NCBI RefSeq assembly: GCF_002086155.1
Contig: NZ_MVHE01000001.1
Location: 124,001 to 188,000, forward strand
Source of the DNA: Mycobacterium angelicum
Lineage (GTDB): Bacteria > Actinomycetota > Actinomycetes > Mycobacteriales > Mycobacteriaceae
Direction: 5' to 3'
Length of the DNA: 64,000 bases
A program made the translations under genes and the position numbers. The notes beneath the pieces were generated by a model. The model did not search any database. It was not told the DNA's origin and saw nothing but the letters and a program-made list of their open reading frames with translations. Shown one piece after another: positions 30,274 to 38,806 of this stretch. Position 1 is the stretch's first letter; every line of letters starts with the position of its first letter.

Positions 30274-31146
30274 GTGGCACAGTTTCAGCTCATGCCGCAG
30301 GTCGCGCCCTCCTCGTATGCCCTGGATCCGGCGATGCCGGTGCTGATGCGGCCGGACGGCGCCGTGCAGGTGGGCTGGGACCCGCGCCGCGCGGTGCTGG
30401 TTCGTCCGCCCGGCGGTCTGAGCGTGGCGGGTTTGGCCACACTCTTGCGCTCCATGCGCTCACCGATGGCGATGCCCGAGTTGCGCCGCCAAGCCGCCGA
30501 GCGTGGCTTGGTCGATGGCGACGAGCTGACCAATCTGGTGACGCAGCTCGTTGACGCGGGTGTGGCCACCCGGGGATGCCGTGCTGCCCGGGGCCGCTCC
30601 CCGTCGATTCGGGTGCATGGTCGCGGACCGCTGTCGGATCTGCTCGCGCAGACGCTGCGCTGCTCGGGCGCCCGGGTGGGGCAAAGCAGTCAGCCGCATG
30701 CGGCGATGACAGCGGCCACCGTGGACCTGGTGGTGCTGTCGGATTACTTGGTGGCCGATCCGCGTCTGGTGCGCGACCTGCACCACAAAGGTGTCGCGCA
30801 TCTTCCGGTTCGGGTTCGCGATGGAACCGGGCTCGTCGGGCCGCTGGTCATCCCCGGTGTGACGAGCTGCCTGGGCTGCGCAGATCTGCATCGCAGCGAC
30901 CGCGACGCCGCATGGCCGGCCATTGCCGCCCAACTGCGCGACACCGTCGGAGTGGCCGATAGGGCCACCTTGTTAGCAACCGCGGCGCTGGCGCTCAGCC
31001 AGGTAAACCGGGTGATCGCGGCGGTGCGCGGCCAGGACGCGGCACCCGATCCGCCCTCGGCGCTCAATGCCACGCTGGAATTCGACCTCAACGCAGGGTC
31101 CATCGTGGCGCGTCAGTGGACCAAGCACCCACTGTGCTCCTGTTGA
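30274..31146 (+). CDS. Cyclodehydratase/ThiF-like protein (Rv3196-like)
   Basis: A 290-residue protein starting at GTG 30274. The N-terminal region resembles winged-helix leader-peptide recognition domains and the C-terminal part contains VIPGVTSCLGCADLHRSDRDAAW, typical of the YcaO-partner (ocin-ThiF-like, TOMM) protein family. No YcaO enzyme or precursor peptide gene is adjacent, so an azole-forming role is not supported here. Gene order matches M. tuberculosis. Confidence 0.8.
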   Translation: MAQFQLMPQVAPSSYALDPAMPVLMRPDGAVQVGWDPRRAVLVRPPGGLSVAGLATLLRSMRSPMAMPELRRQAAERGLVDGDELTNLVTQLVDAGVATRGCRAARGRSPSIRVHGRGPLSDLLAQTLRCSGARVGQSSQPHAAMTAATVDLVVLSDYLVADPRLVRDLHHKGVAHLPVRVRDGTGLVGPLVIPGVTSCLGCADLHRSDRDAAWPAIAAQLRDTVGVADRATLLATAALALSQVNRVIAAVRGQDAAPDPPSALNATLEFDLNAGSIVARQWTKHPLCSC

Positions 31147-31147
31147 G

Positions 31148-31321
31148 CTATCCCTGACGTCCCTGCTCCGGCACGTTCGTCGCGATGGAGGCATAGGCCC
31201 TGGCCAGGTCGTCGAGCACGCCCTCGGTCAGGGTGCGGTCCTTGCGGTGCTTGTCCAGCGTTTCGATGATCGCCCTGAATAGAGCTTCGGCGGCGTCGTG
31301 CTGAGATGTTTTAGCTGACAT
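31148..31321 (-). CDS. Small conserved protein (Rv3196A-like)
   Basis: A 57-residue acidic/basic helical protein (start ATG 31321 with an upstream frame extension rejected). It contains the segment ALFRAIIETLDKHRKDRTLTEG. Function is unknown. It is convergent with the ThiF-like gene with a one-base separation. Confidence 0.7.
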   Translation of the reverse strand: MSAKTSQHDAAEALFRAIIETLDKHRKDRTLTEGVLDDLARAYASIATNVPEQGRQG

Positions 31322-31486
31322 GGTTTTTCGCGGGCCACCCTCCGGACATGGGGTTTCGACAGATCGCGCCGTTGCGACGGGCAAGACACTACCTACGTTG
31401 CGGGGTCTCGGCAGCGCCGGCGCACAGGTTGACGAGGAGCTTGCGAACGGTTGTTGTCAGATCAATGGCCCGAACGACCAGCGGTC

Positions 31487-32830
31487 ATGGATGATGGGTG
31501 GGTGGCAGACATCAAGCGTGGCCGCGCCGCGCGCAACGCGAAGCTCGCCAGCCTGCCGGTCGGCATGGCCGGCCGGGCGGCTCTGGGCTTCGGTAAACGG
31601 CTGACCGGCAAATCCAAAGACGAAGTCAACGCCGAGTTGATGGAGAAGGCGGCCAACCAGCTCTTCACCGTTCTGGGTGAGCTCAAGGGCGGGGCGATGA
31701 AGGTCGGCCAGGCGCTGTCGGTGATGGAAGCCGCCATTCCCGAGCAATTTGGCGAGCCCTACCGCGAGGCGCTGACCAAACTGCAGAAGGACGCCCCGCC
31801 GCTGCCCGCGGCGAAGGTACATCGGGTGCTCGACGGGCAGCTCGGTACCAAGTGGCGGGAGCGGTTCAGCTCGTTCGACGACACTCCGGTGGCTTCGGCC
31901 AGCATCGGCCAGGTACATAAAGCGGTCTGGTCCGACGGCCGCGAGGTTGCCGTAAAGATCCAGTACCCGGGTGCCGACGAGGCGTTGCGGGCGGACTTGA
32001 AAACCATGCAGCGGATGGTGGGCGTGCTCAAGCAGCTTTCACCGGGCGCCGACGTGCAGGGGGTCGTCGACGAACTGATCGAGCGCACCGAGATGGAGCT
32101 CGACTATCGGCTGGAGGCCGACAACCAGCGCGCCTTCGCCAAGGCGTACGCCGGGCACCCACGCTTTGTGGTGCCCCACATCGTGGCCAGCGCGCCCAAG
32201 GTGGTGATCCAGGAGTGGATCGACGGCGTGCCGATGTCCCAGATCATCCGGCACGGGACGCCCGAACAACGCGACCTGATGGGCACGCTGCTGCTCGAGC
32301 TCACCTTCGACGCGCCAAGCCGGGTGGGAATGCTGCATGGCGATGCCCACCCCGGGAATTTCATGCTGCTGCCCGACGGCCGAATGGGCGTCATCGACTT
32401 CGGTGCGGTGGCGCCGCTGCCCGGCGGCTACCCGATCGAGCTCGGGATGACCATTCGCCTGGCCCGCGACAAGAACTACGACATGCTGTTGCCGACGATG
32501 GAGAAGGCCGGGTTCATTCAGCGCGGGCAACAGGTTTCCGTGCGCGAGATCGACGAGATGCTGCGTCAGTATGTCGAGCCCATCGAGGTCGAGGTCTTCC
32601 ACTACACCCGCAAGTGGCTGCAGCGAATGACGGTGAGTCAGATCGACCGCTCGGTGGCGCAGATCAAGGCGGCCCGGCAGATGGACCTGCCACCGAAGCT
32701 CGCGATTCCGATGCGGGTGATCGCGTCGGTGGCAGCCATCCTGTGCCAGCTGGATGCACACGTACCGATCAAGGCCCTGACCGAGGAACTGATTCCCGGC
32801 TTCGCCGAGCCCGACACGGCCGTCGTCTAA
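31487..32830 (+). CDS. ABC1/UbiB-family atypical kinase (Rv3197-like)
   Basis: A 447-residue protein. The KxGQ motif region AMKVGQALSVMEAAIP, the alanine-rich loop PVASASIGQVHKA, the lysine in VAVKIQYPG and the catalytic-loop HGDAHPGNFMLL with IDFGAVAPLP are all diagnostic of the UbiB/ABC1/ADCK family, which supports isoprenoid quinone biosynthesis. M. tuberculosis Rv3197 is linked to intrinsic macrolide resistance together with whiB7. ATG 31487 gives the family length; a GTG at 31502 is the alternative. Its stop overlaps the convergent whiB7 gene. Confidence 0.92.
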   Translation: MDDGWVADIKRGRAARNAKLASLPVGMAGRAALGFGKRLTGKSKDEVNAELMEKAANQLFTVLGELKGGAMKVGQALSVMEAAIPEQFGEPYREALTKLQKDAPPLPAAKVHRVLDGQLGTKWRERFSSFDDTPVASASIGQVHKAVWSDGREVAVKIQYPGADEALRADLKTMQRMVGVLKQLSPGADVQGVVDELIERTEMELDYRLEADNQRAFAKAYAGHPRFVVPHIVASAPKVVIQEWIDGVPMSQIIRHGTPEQRDLMGTLLLELTFDAPSRVGMLHGDAHPGNFMLLPDGRMGVIDFGAVAPLPGGYPIELGMTIRLARDKNYDMLLPTMEKAGFIQRGQQVSVREIDEMLRQYVEPIEVEVFHYTRKWLQRMTVSQIDRSVAQIKAARQMDLPPKLAIPMRVIASVAAILCQLDAHVPIKALTEELIPGFAEPDTAVV

Positions 32831-33090
32831 GCCGCGACCTTTGGCGGACGCCCGCGCGGACGCTTGCGGTTGACGATCGAGCCGCGCTCGAAGATCTCGC
32901 CGCCCCACACTCCCCAGGGTTCGGCGCGTTCCAGCGCGGCAGCCAGGCACTGCCGCCGGACAGGGCAGTCCACGCACAGCGTCTTGGCACGCTCGAGATC
33001 GGCTGGGGTGTCGGCGAACCATAGGTCGGGATCGCCGACGTGACATGGCAGGGCCAGCTGCCTTCTTTTGGGGACTGTCGGGGCCGACAT
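32827..33090 (-). CDS. whiB7: WhiB7 transcriptional regulator
   Basis: An 87-residue WhiB-family iron-sulfur protein. The four cluster-binding cysteines are Cys16, Cys39, Cys42 and Cys48, the GVWGG turn is present, and the C-terminal AT-hook RGRPPK identifies WhiB7. It binds sigma-A and activates intrinsic antibiotic resistance genes. Upstream lies a long leader containing a translated-looking upstream frame and an intrinsic-terminator-like attenuator, and a WhiB7-type promoter, all annotated separately. Confidence 0.97.
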   Translation of the reverse strand: MSAPTVPKRRQLALPCHVGDPDLWFADTPADLERAKTLCVDCPVRRQCLAAALERAEPWGVWGGEIFERGSIVNRKRPRGRPPKVAA

Positions 33091-33165
33091 GTCCTATTCA
33101 CCTGCTTCCTGGTCTGGTGGCTGTCCTTTTCAGTGATCCGGACCAGGTCGGGAGGTGCTCGACCC

Positions 33166-33209
33166 AAAAACTGTGGCCACGGATCCTGCTGACTTCGGGT
33201 CCGTGGCCA
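33166..33209 (-). terminator. Attenuator hairpin in the whiB7 leader
   Basis: On the minus strand TGGCCACGGA (complement of 33200-33209) pairs with TCCGTGGCCA (complement of 33174-33183), followed shortly by five thymines (33166-33170). It lies between the upstream frame and whiB7. Loss of uORF translation is known to relieve such attenuation of whiB7 in mycobacteria. Confidence 0.8.
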
Positions 33210-33230
33210 TCTGGCGGGCTCGTTGGGTAG

Positions 33231-33383
33231 CTAGGTTGAGCCCCGATTCACGGACGCTTCAGTCGCGGCGGCGACACGGTGCTTGACCGCTGCCGCCGGC
33301 ACGGCGGCATGGGCGGCGGGCGGAGTTGCAGCGGTTAGCACCGTGGCAGCCACGCCTACACCGAACGCATTGCTGTCGATCAT
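33231..33383 (-). CDS. Upstream leader ORF of whiB7
   Basis: A 50-codon frame starting at ATG 33383 with a strong AGGAGG ribosome-binding site just upstream, ending 21 bases before the attenuator stem. It is alanine-rich and starts with IDSNAFGVGVAATV, as in known whiB7 leaders. Ribosome stalling or initiation failure here is expected to couple translation stress to whiB7 expression. The encoded peptide itself may have no function. Confidence 0.75.
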   Translation of the reverse strand: MIDSNAFGVGVAATVLTAATPPAAHAAVPAAAVKHRVAAATEASVNRGST

Positions 33384-33446
33384 CGTGGCCACCCTCCTCT
33401 CGTACGCGTGCCAGCCATCAGCGCGAGCCGGCGATATGCGTCTACG

Positions 33447-33484
33447 AGGGTAGACGTTAGCCGCCGACGGAGACAACCGATTTT
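33447..33484 (-). promoter_or_regulatory. WhiB7-autoregulated promoter
   Basis: On the minus strand an AAAAT tract (33480-33484) is followed by a TTGTCT -35 (33471-33476), an 18-base spacer and a TACCCT -10 (33447-33452). The AT-rich tract directly before the -35 is the recognition feature of WhiB7-sigma-A promoters, bound by the AT-hook. It implies a leader of about 350 bases before whiB7. Confidence 0.65.
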
Positions 33485-33505
33485 CTGACCAGCGGTTTTC
33501 GTCCA

Positions 33506-35614
33506 TCAACGCGCTTGGCGAACCAGCGCGAGCACGTCGGGACCGTACTGTTCCAGCTTGCGGGCGCCGATCCCCGGAATGGCGATCAGCGCCGCGTCGT
33601 CGGCCGGCAGCAGCTCGGCGATCGCGATCAGGGTGTTGTCGCTGAAGATGATGTAGGGGGGCATCTTCTGCTCCTTGGCCATGTCCAGCCGCCACGCCTT
33701 GAGCTGCAGCAGCAACTCCTCGTTGACATCGCCGGCACATGACTCACATCGCCGCAGCATGACCGAGGCCGGCGTGGTCAGCGGGTTGTTGCAGATCCGG
33801 CACCGGGTGGCCGTGCCCCGGTTGCGTCGGGATTTGCCCGCCTGCTCGACTTGCGTCTGGGGCGCGATGCCGTTGAGGAATCGTGACGGCTTACGGCTCT
33901 GACGCCCGCCGGCGGCACGTGCCAGCGCCCAGCTGAGCGCCAAATGCACTCGCGCTCTGGTGATTCCGACGTAGAGCAGGCGACGCTCCTCTTCGACGCG
34001 TTCGCTTTCGGGACCATGCGCCAACGCGTGCGAGATCGGCACGGTGCCGTCGACCAAGCCGACCAGAAACACCGCATCCCACTCCAGCCCCTTGGCGGCA
34101 TGCAGGGAGGCCAGCGTGACCCCCTGCACGACCGGCGGGTGCCGCGCGTCGGCCCGGCTGCGTAGCTCGGCCAGCAGACCGGGCAGCTGCAGCTGCGGGC
34201 GTTGCGCGACCTCGTCGTCGACCAGTTCGGCCAGCGCGGTGAGTGCCTCCCAGCGCTCGCGGGCGCGGGTACCGACGGGTTCTTCGGCCGTGAGGCCCAA
34301 CGGTTCGAGGATGCCGCGAACCACCTCGGGCAGCGGCCCTTCGGTGCCGCGCTCGGACGCGCGTTGCAGGGCCAGCAGCGCCTGCTTGATTTCCTGACGG
34401 TTGAAAAATCCCTCACCGCCACGAACCTGGTAGGCGATGCCGGCCTCGGTCAGCGCTTCCTCGTAGACCTCCGACTGGGCATTGACCCGGTACAGAATGG
34501 CGATTTCGGATGGCGCAGTGCCGGATTCGATGAGCCGATGGATCGACGCCGCCACCGCGGCGGCCTCGGCCGCCTCGTCCGGGTACTCGTGGAACGACGG
34601 CGCCGGACCGGGCGCTCGCTGGCCGATCAGCTGCAGCTTGCTGCCCGCGACGCGCCCGCGGGCCGCGGCGATCACCTGGTTGGCCAGCGACACCACCTGC
34701 GGGGTAGACCGGTAGTCGCGTTCCAGGCGCACCACCGTGGCGTCGGGGAACCGCCGCGAGAAGTCGAGCAGGAAGCGCGGTGAGGCTCCGGTGAACGAAT
34801 AGATGGTCTGGTTGGCGTCGCCGACGACCGTGAGGTCGTCTCGGCCGCCGAGCCACGCGGACAGCACGCGCTGCTGCAGCGGGGTGACGTCCTGGTACTC
34901 GTCGACGACAAAGCAGCGGTAGCGGTCGCGGAACTCCTCGGCCACCGCGACGTCGTTTTCGATCGCGGCGGCGGTGTGCAGCAGCAGGTCGTCGAAGTCG
35001 AGCAGCGCGAGGTTCTCGTCGCGGACCTTGAGCGCCTCGTACGCGGTGTAGACCTGGGCGACTTTGGCGGCGTCCATCGGGATGTCGCGGCCTCCGGCCG
35101 CCACCGCGGCCGCGTATTCCTCGGGGCCGATCAGGGATGCCTTGGCCCATTCGATCTCACCGGCGAGGTCGCGTACGTCGTCGGTGCTGGTATTGAGCCG
35201 GCAGCGGCTGGCGGCCCGGGCCACGGCGGCGAACTTGGTGTCGAGCAGCTCCCAACGGGTGTCGCCGACCACCCGCGGCCAGAAATACCGCAGCTGGCGG
35301 TGCGCGGCGGCATGAAAGGTGAGCGCCTGCACGGCGCTGACGCCGGAGCCGCCCTGCGCCGTGGCGTCGAGCGCTCGTAACCGGGATCGCATCTCGCCCG
35401 CGGCACGCTGGGTGAACGTCACGGCCAGCACCTGGCCCGCGGCGACATGACCGCTGGATACGAGCTGGGCGATCCGGTGGGTGATGGTGCGGGTCTTGCC
35501 GGTTCCGGCGCCCGCGAGCACACATACCGGGCCGCGCGGAGCCAGCACTGCTTCGCGCTGCTCTTCATCAAGCCCGGTGGTCAATTGGTCAGCGACCATC
35601 GGCATGGCGTCCAT
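33506..35614 (-). CDS. uvrD2: ATP-dependent DNA helicase UvrD2
   Basis: A 702-residue superfamily 1A helicase. Walker A GAGTGKT is at about residues 35-41, the [13 protein letters not shown]alker B and the [15 protein letters not shown] motif V region are present. A tetracysteine zinc motif (CRICNNP and RRCESCAG) precedes a C-terminal HRDC domain ([24 protein letters not shown]). This arrangement is specific to mycobacterial UvrD2. ATG 35614 gives the family length; the longer frame is rejected. Confidence 0.95.
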   Translation of the reverse strand: MDAMPMVADQLTTGLDEEQREAVLAPRGPVCVLAGAGTGKTRTITHRIAQLVSSGHVAAGQVLAVTFTQRAAGEMRSRLRALDATAQGGSGVSAVQALTFHAAAHRQLRYFWPRVVGDTRWELLDTKFAAVARAASRCRLNTSTDDVRDLAGEIEWAKASLIGPEEYAAAVAAGGRDIPMDAAKVAQVYTAYEALKVRDENLALLDFDDLLLHTAAAIENDVAVAEEFRDRYRCFVVDEYQDVTPLQQRVLSAWLGGRDDLTVVGDANQTIYSFTGASPRFLLDFSRRFPDATVVRLERDYRSTPQVVSLANQVIAAARGRVAGSKLQLIGQRAPGPAPSFHEYPDEAAEAAAVAASIHRLIESGTAPSEIAILYRVNAQSEVYEEALTEAGIAYQVRGGEGFFNRQEIKQALLALQRASERGTEGPLPEVVRGILEPLGLTAEEPVGTRARERWEALTALAELVDDEVAQRPQLQLPGLLAELRSRADARHPPVVQGVTLASLHAAKGLEWDAVFLVGLVDGTVPISHALAHGPESERVEEERRLLYVGITRARVHLALSWALARAAGGRQSRKPSRFLNGIAPQTQVEQAGKSRRNRGTATRCRICNNPLTTPASVMLRRCESCAGDVNEELLLQLKAWRLDMAKEQKMPPYIIFSDNTLIAIAELLPADDAALIAIPGIGARKLEQYGPDVLALVRQAR

Positions 35615-35711
35615 CTTGACAGGGGTGTCCGACAAACCTGGCGTGTCGCCACGCCGTTTCGCAGCCGGCCGGTGCACGGAATGGTTCTTCGCCGGGTTAC
35701 GTTATCGGGCT

Positions 35712-35957
35712 ATGACCAATGCTGCGCTCACCATCTACACCACGTCGTGGTGTGGTTACTGCCATCGGCTCAAGACAGCGCTCAAGGCCAACGGGATTTC
35801 GTACGACGAGGTCGATATCGAGCACGACGCCGCGGCTGCGGAGTTCGTGGGTTCGGTCAATGGGGGCAATAGGACGGTGCCGACGGTGAAGTTCGCCGAC
35901 GGCTCGACGATGACCAATCCGAGCGCGGGTGAGGTTAAAAACAAGCTGGCCAGCTGA
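35712..35957 (+). CDS. mrx1: Mycoredoxin-1 (glutaredoxin-like)
   Basis: An 81-residue glutaredoxin-fold protein with the active-site CGYC at residues 14-17 and the TVPTVKF cis-proline loop. It reduces mycothiol mixed disulfides, including those formed on peroxiredoxins and arsenate reductase in related bacteria. It is divergent from uvrD2. Confidence 0.94.
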   Translation: MTNAALTIYTTSWCGYCHRLKTALKANGISYDEVDIEHDAAAAEFVGSVNGGNRTVPTVKFADGSTMTNPSAGEVKNKLAS

Positions 35958-36065
35958 TCGCGGACCGACACGGCCGCGTGGTTGGCGCACATTTGGGGTA
36001 GACCCGTCGGTACCATAACGCCAAAGCAACCGCGGACGGCAGTCCGCAGAAAACGGCTATCGACG

Positions 36066-36743
36066 ATGAGGCCCAACGGCACCACCCGCAAAATTCGGAC
36101 CGCCGCTGCCCGTGCGGGCAGGTCGGCCTTCGTCACGTGCTTTGCGGTCGCTGCGATCACGGCGTGCTCTCACAACAGCACGGCGGCCAAGTCGACGCCC
36201 ACCACCACCGCCTCGGGCGCCGACGCGCTGATCATCAGCGTCGAAGAAGTGCGCCGCATCGCCAACTACGACGAACTGACCTCGCACGAACATTCCGACC
36301 TGCGCCATCCGCCGCAGGGGGACATGAATGCTCCGGGTCCGTGCCGGGCGGCCGGAACCAGCGATCTCACCTTTGCCAGCGGCTGGCTGGAGTTTCGCAG
36401 CGCGGGCTACAGCGGAGTGACTGACGACCTGAGGCCCGGCGGGCCCGCCATGATCGACTCCGTCAGCCAGGCGGTCGCGATCTACCCGGACGCACACACC
36501 GCGCGCCAGGCCCTCGACCAGCTGGAGTCCTCGCTGAATGCGTGCATGGCCCTGCATGACCCGAACTACGACTTCACCCTGGACAAGCCGGACGCCTCCA
36601 CCCTGAGGATCACCGATGACGGCTGGAGCCATTTGTATCGGGCCAAGAACGCGGTCTTGATGTCGGTCGGGGTGCTGGGTATCGAGCCGGCCGAGCGGAT
36701 TGCCACCAACGTCATTCAGACCATCAGCGATCGGGTCAAGTAG
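36066..36743 (+). CDS. Predicted lipoprotein with PknH-like extracellular sensor domain
   Basis: A 225-residue exported lipoprotein. The signal sequence ends with a lipobox-like AITAC (residues about 31-35). The extracellular part has the PknH-type sensor domain features, including the dispersed cysteines in GPCRAAGTSD and SLNACMALHD, which usually form disulfides, and a strand-rich C-terminus. The start is ATG 36066. It has no orthologue between mrx1 and nudC in M. tuberculosis, so it is an insertion here. Ligand unknown. Confidence 0.8.
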   Translation: MRPNGTTRKIRTAAARAGRSAFVTCFAVAAITACSHNSTAAKSTPTTTASGADALIISVEEVRRIANYDELTSHEHSDLRHPPQGDMNAPGPCRAAGTSDLTFASGWLEFRSAGYSGVTDDLRPGGPAMIDSVSQAVAIYPDAHTARQALDQLESSLNACMALHDPNYDFTLDKPDASTLRITDDGWSHLYRAKNAVLMSVGVLGIEPAERIATNVIQTISDRVK

Positions 36744-36768
36744 TCCGCTGGTTGTCCTTCAGTCGGCC

Positions 36769-37689
36769 TCAGTCGCCTTCGGCCCAGGATTCGATGATGG
36801 TGCGGGCAATCGAAATCGAGCCGGGCAGAAGCAGTTTGGAGTCCGACGCGCTGGTCCAGTCACCGGCTTGCAACGCTGCGCGGATCTCGTCTCGGGTGAA
36901 CCACGACGCTTCGGTTATTTCGCCATCGTTGAACGAGAACTCCTCCTCGGGGTCGGCCAATGCGTGGAAGCCGACCATGAGCGAGCGCGGGAACGGCCAG
37001 GGCTGACTGCCCAAGTAGCGCACATCGCGAACGGTCAGCCCGATCTCCTCACGGATCTCGCGGGCCACGCAGACTTCGAACGATTCGCCCGCCTCGACGA
37101 ACCCGGCCAGCAGCGAGAACATTCGCTGCGGCCACACGGCCTGACGGGCCAGCACGGCCCGGTCGCCGCCGTCGTGCACCAGACAGATCACGGCCGGGTC
37201 GATGCGCGGGAACTCTTCCTGACCGGTGAGCGGGTTGACCCGCGACCAGCCGCCTCGGGCCGGCCGCGTGGGCGTGCCGTCCAGGGCACTGAAGCGGGCA
37301 CTCTCATGCCAGTTGAGCAGGGCCGTCGCCGCGGAAACCAATTGGCTGCTGATGTCGTCCATGATCTTGCCGAGCGTGCGGATGTTCAGTACCTCGGCGT
37401 GCAGATCCTCGGACGGCTCCAGTGCGCCGCGAATGGCCCAGACATGGCGGCCGCCTTCGATGCGGCCCAGGAATACGGCCTCCGGCGGCGGCTTGTCGCC
37501 CAGCGCCGCGGCCGCGCCGAGCACCACTCGGCCGTTGGCAACCAATACCTGGCTGCGGGAATCCACCCGCAGCAGCGCTCCGTCCGCCCATCCCGCCGCG
37601 GCCGCTTCCACGTCGGTGCGCAGGTGGTCGGCGCGGTCGGCACCGACGCGCGACAGCAACGGAACGCTGTGCAGTTGAAATTCGGGCAC
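36769..37689 (-). CDS. nudC: NADH pyrophosphatase NudC
   Basis: A 306-residue Nudix hydrolase. The Nudix box GFVEAGESFEVCVAREIREEIGL and the NADH-specific SQPWPFPRSLMVGF are present. The zinc-ribbon cysteines of E. coli NudC are absent, as in other mycobacteria. It cleaves NADH and related dinucleotides, including some isoniazid-derived NAD adducts in M. tuberculosis. GTG 37689 overlaps the stop of the upstream channel gene. Confidence 0.92.
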   Translation of the reverse strand: MPEFQLHSVPLLSRVGADRADHLRTDVEAAAAGWADGALLRVDSRSQVLVANGRVVLGAAAALGDKPPPEAVFLGRIEGGRHVWAIRGALEPSEDLHAEVLNIRTLGKIMDDISSQLVSAATALLNWHESARFSALDGTPTRPARGGWSRVNPLTGQEEFPRIDPAVICLVHDGGDRAVLARQAVWPQRMFSLLAGFVEAGESFEVCVAREIREEIGLTVRDVRYLGSQPWPFPRSLMVGFHALADPEEEFSFNDGEITEASWFTRDEIRAALQAGDWTSASDSKLLLPGSISIARTIIESWAEGD

Positions 37690-38756
37690 TAGTGCCCCAC
37701 GTTGCGGATGTAGAGCAGCCGGTCGGTGGCTTCGATGGCGTCCACCTCAGGCGCGCCGATGCGCAGTAGGCGGCCGTCGCGCACCACACCGAGCACGATG
37801 TCGCGCAGGTGCCGCGGAGACCCGCCGATCTCCGAGGTCTCCACCTCGCGTTCGGCGATGGCCAGCCCGGCATCCGGTGTCAGCAGGTCTTCGATCATTT
37901 CCACGATGCTCGGGGTGGTGGTGGCGATGCCGAGCAGCCGGCCGGCTGTTTCCGAGGAAACCACGACCGAGTCGGCGCCGGATTGCTGCAGTAGGTGCTG
38001 GTTCTCGGCCTCCCGGATGGACGCCACGATCTTTGCTTTGGGTGCGATTTCCCGCGCCGTCAGCGTGACCAGCACGGCGGTGTCGTCTCGGCTGGTGGCG
38101 ACGATGATCGAGGCGGCATGTTGAGCCCCAGCCAGGCGCAGTACGTCGGATTTGGTCGCGTCGCCGTTCACGGTGACCAGGCCGGCGGCCGCGGCGCGGT
38201 CGAGGGCGGACCGGTCGGTGTCGACGACGACGATTTCGCCCGGAGTCACCGCGTCACCGAGCATGGCGGCGACGGCCGTTTTTCCCTTCGTGCCGTAGCC
38301 GATGACGATGGTGTGGTTACGCACTTTGCTCCTCCAGCGCTGGATCTTCAGTGCCTGACGGGACGTTTCGGTGACGACTTCGAGCGTCGTGCCGACCAAC
38401 AAGATCAGGAACGCGATCCGCAGGGGTGTGATGACCAAGACGTTGACCGCGCGGGCGAATTCAGAAACCGGCGTGATGTCGCCGTATCCGGTCGTCGACA
38501 GCGTCACCGCCGCGTAGTACAGGCAATCGAGTAATGTCACTTGCTCGCCGCGCGCATCGTGATAGCCGTCGCGGTCGAGATAAACGGCGATCGCGGCGAT
38601 CAACAACGCCACCAGCGCGATGGTGATGCGACGAGAAATGATGCGAGCGGGGCTTGCCTGCCCCTGCGGGATCCGCAGCACACCGACCAGCGCATAGCTG
38701 GGCTGGGCGGTCAGCTTTTGATCCAGACCGCTCAAGCGCGACCTAACGCTGCCCAC
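37689..38756 (-). CDS. Potassium channel with RCK/TrkA-N domain (Rv3200c-like)
   Basis: A 355-residue protein with two transmembrane segments flanking the selectivity filter TTGYGD, then an RCK (TrkA-N) domain whose Rossmann motif is in VIGYGTKGKTAVAAML, and a C-terminal TrkA-C-like region. It is a K+-selective channel gated by a cytoplasmic ligand. It forms an overlapping pair with nudC. Confidence 0.9.
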   Translation of the reverse strand: MGSVRSRLSGLDQKLTAQPSYALVGVLRIPQGQASPARIISRRITIALVALLIAAIAVYLDRDGYHDARGEQVTLLDCLYYAAVTLSTTGYGDITPVSEFARAVNVLVITPLRIAFLILLVGTTLEVVTETSRQALKIQRWRSKVRNHTIVIGYGTKGKTAVAAMLGDAVTPGEIVVVDTDRSALDRAAAAGLVTVNGDATKSDVLRLAGAQHAASIIVATSRDDTAVLVTLTAREIAPKAKIVASIREAENQHLLQQSGADSVVVSSETAGRLLGIATTTPSIVEMIEDLLTPDAGLAIAEREVETSEIGGSPRHLRDIVLGVVRDGRLLRIGAPEVDAIEATDRLLYIRNVGH

Positions 38757-38806
38757 AGCGGTCCGTCATCGGCTCAACCCAGCGCACGAGACACATGTAA
38801 CCACGC

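Noticed and set aside
36700..37692. 330-codon plus-strand frame opposite nudC
   Set aside because: Shadow of nudC; the minus-strand frame has a full Nudix box and NADH motif.
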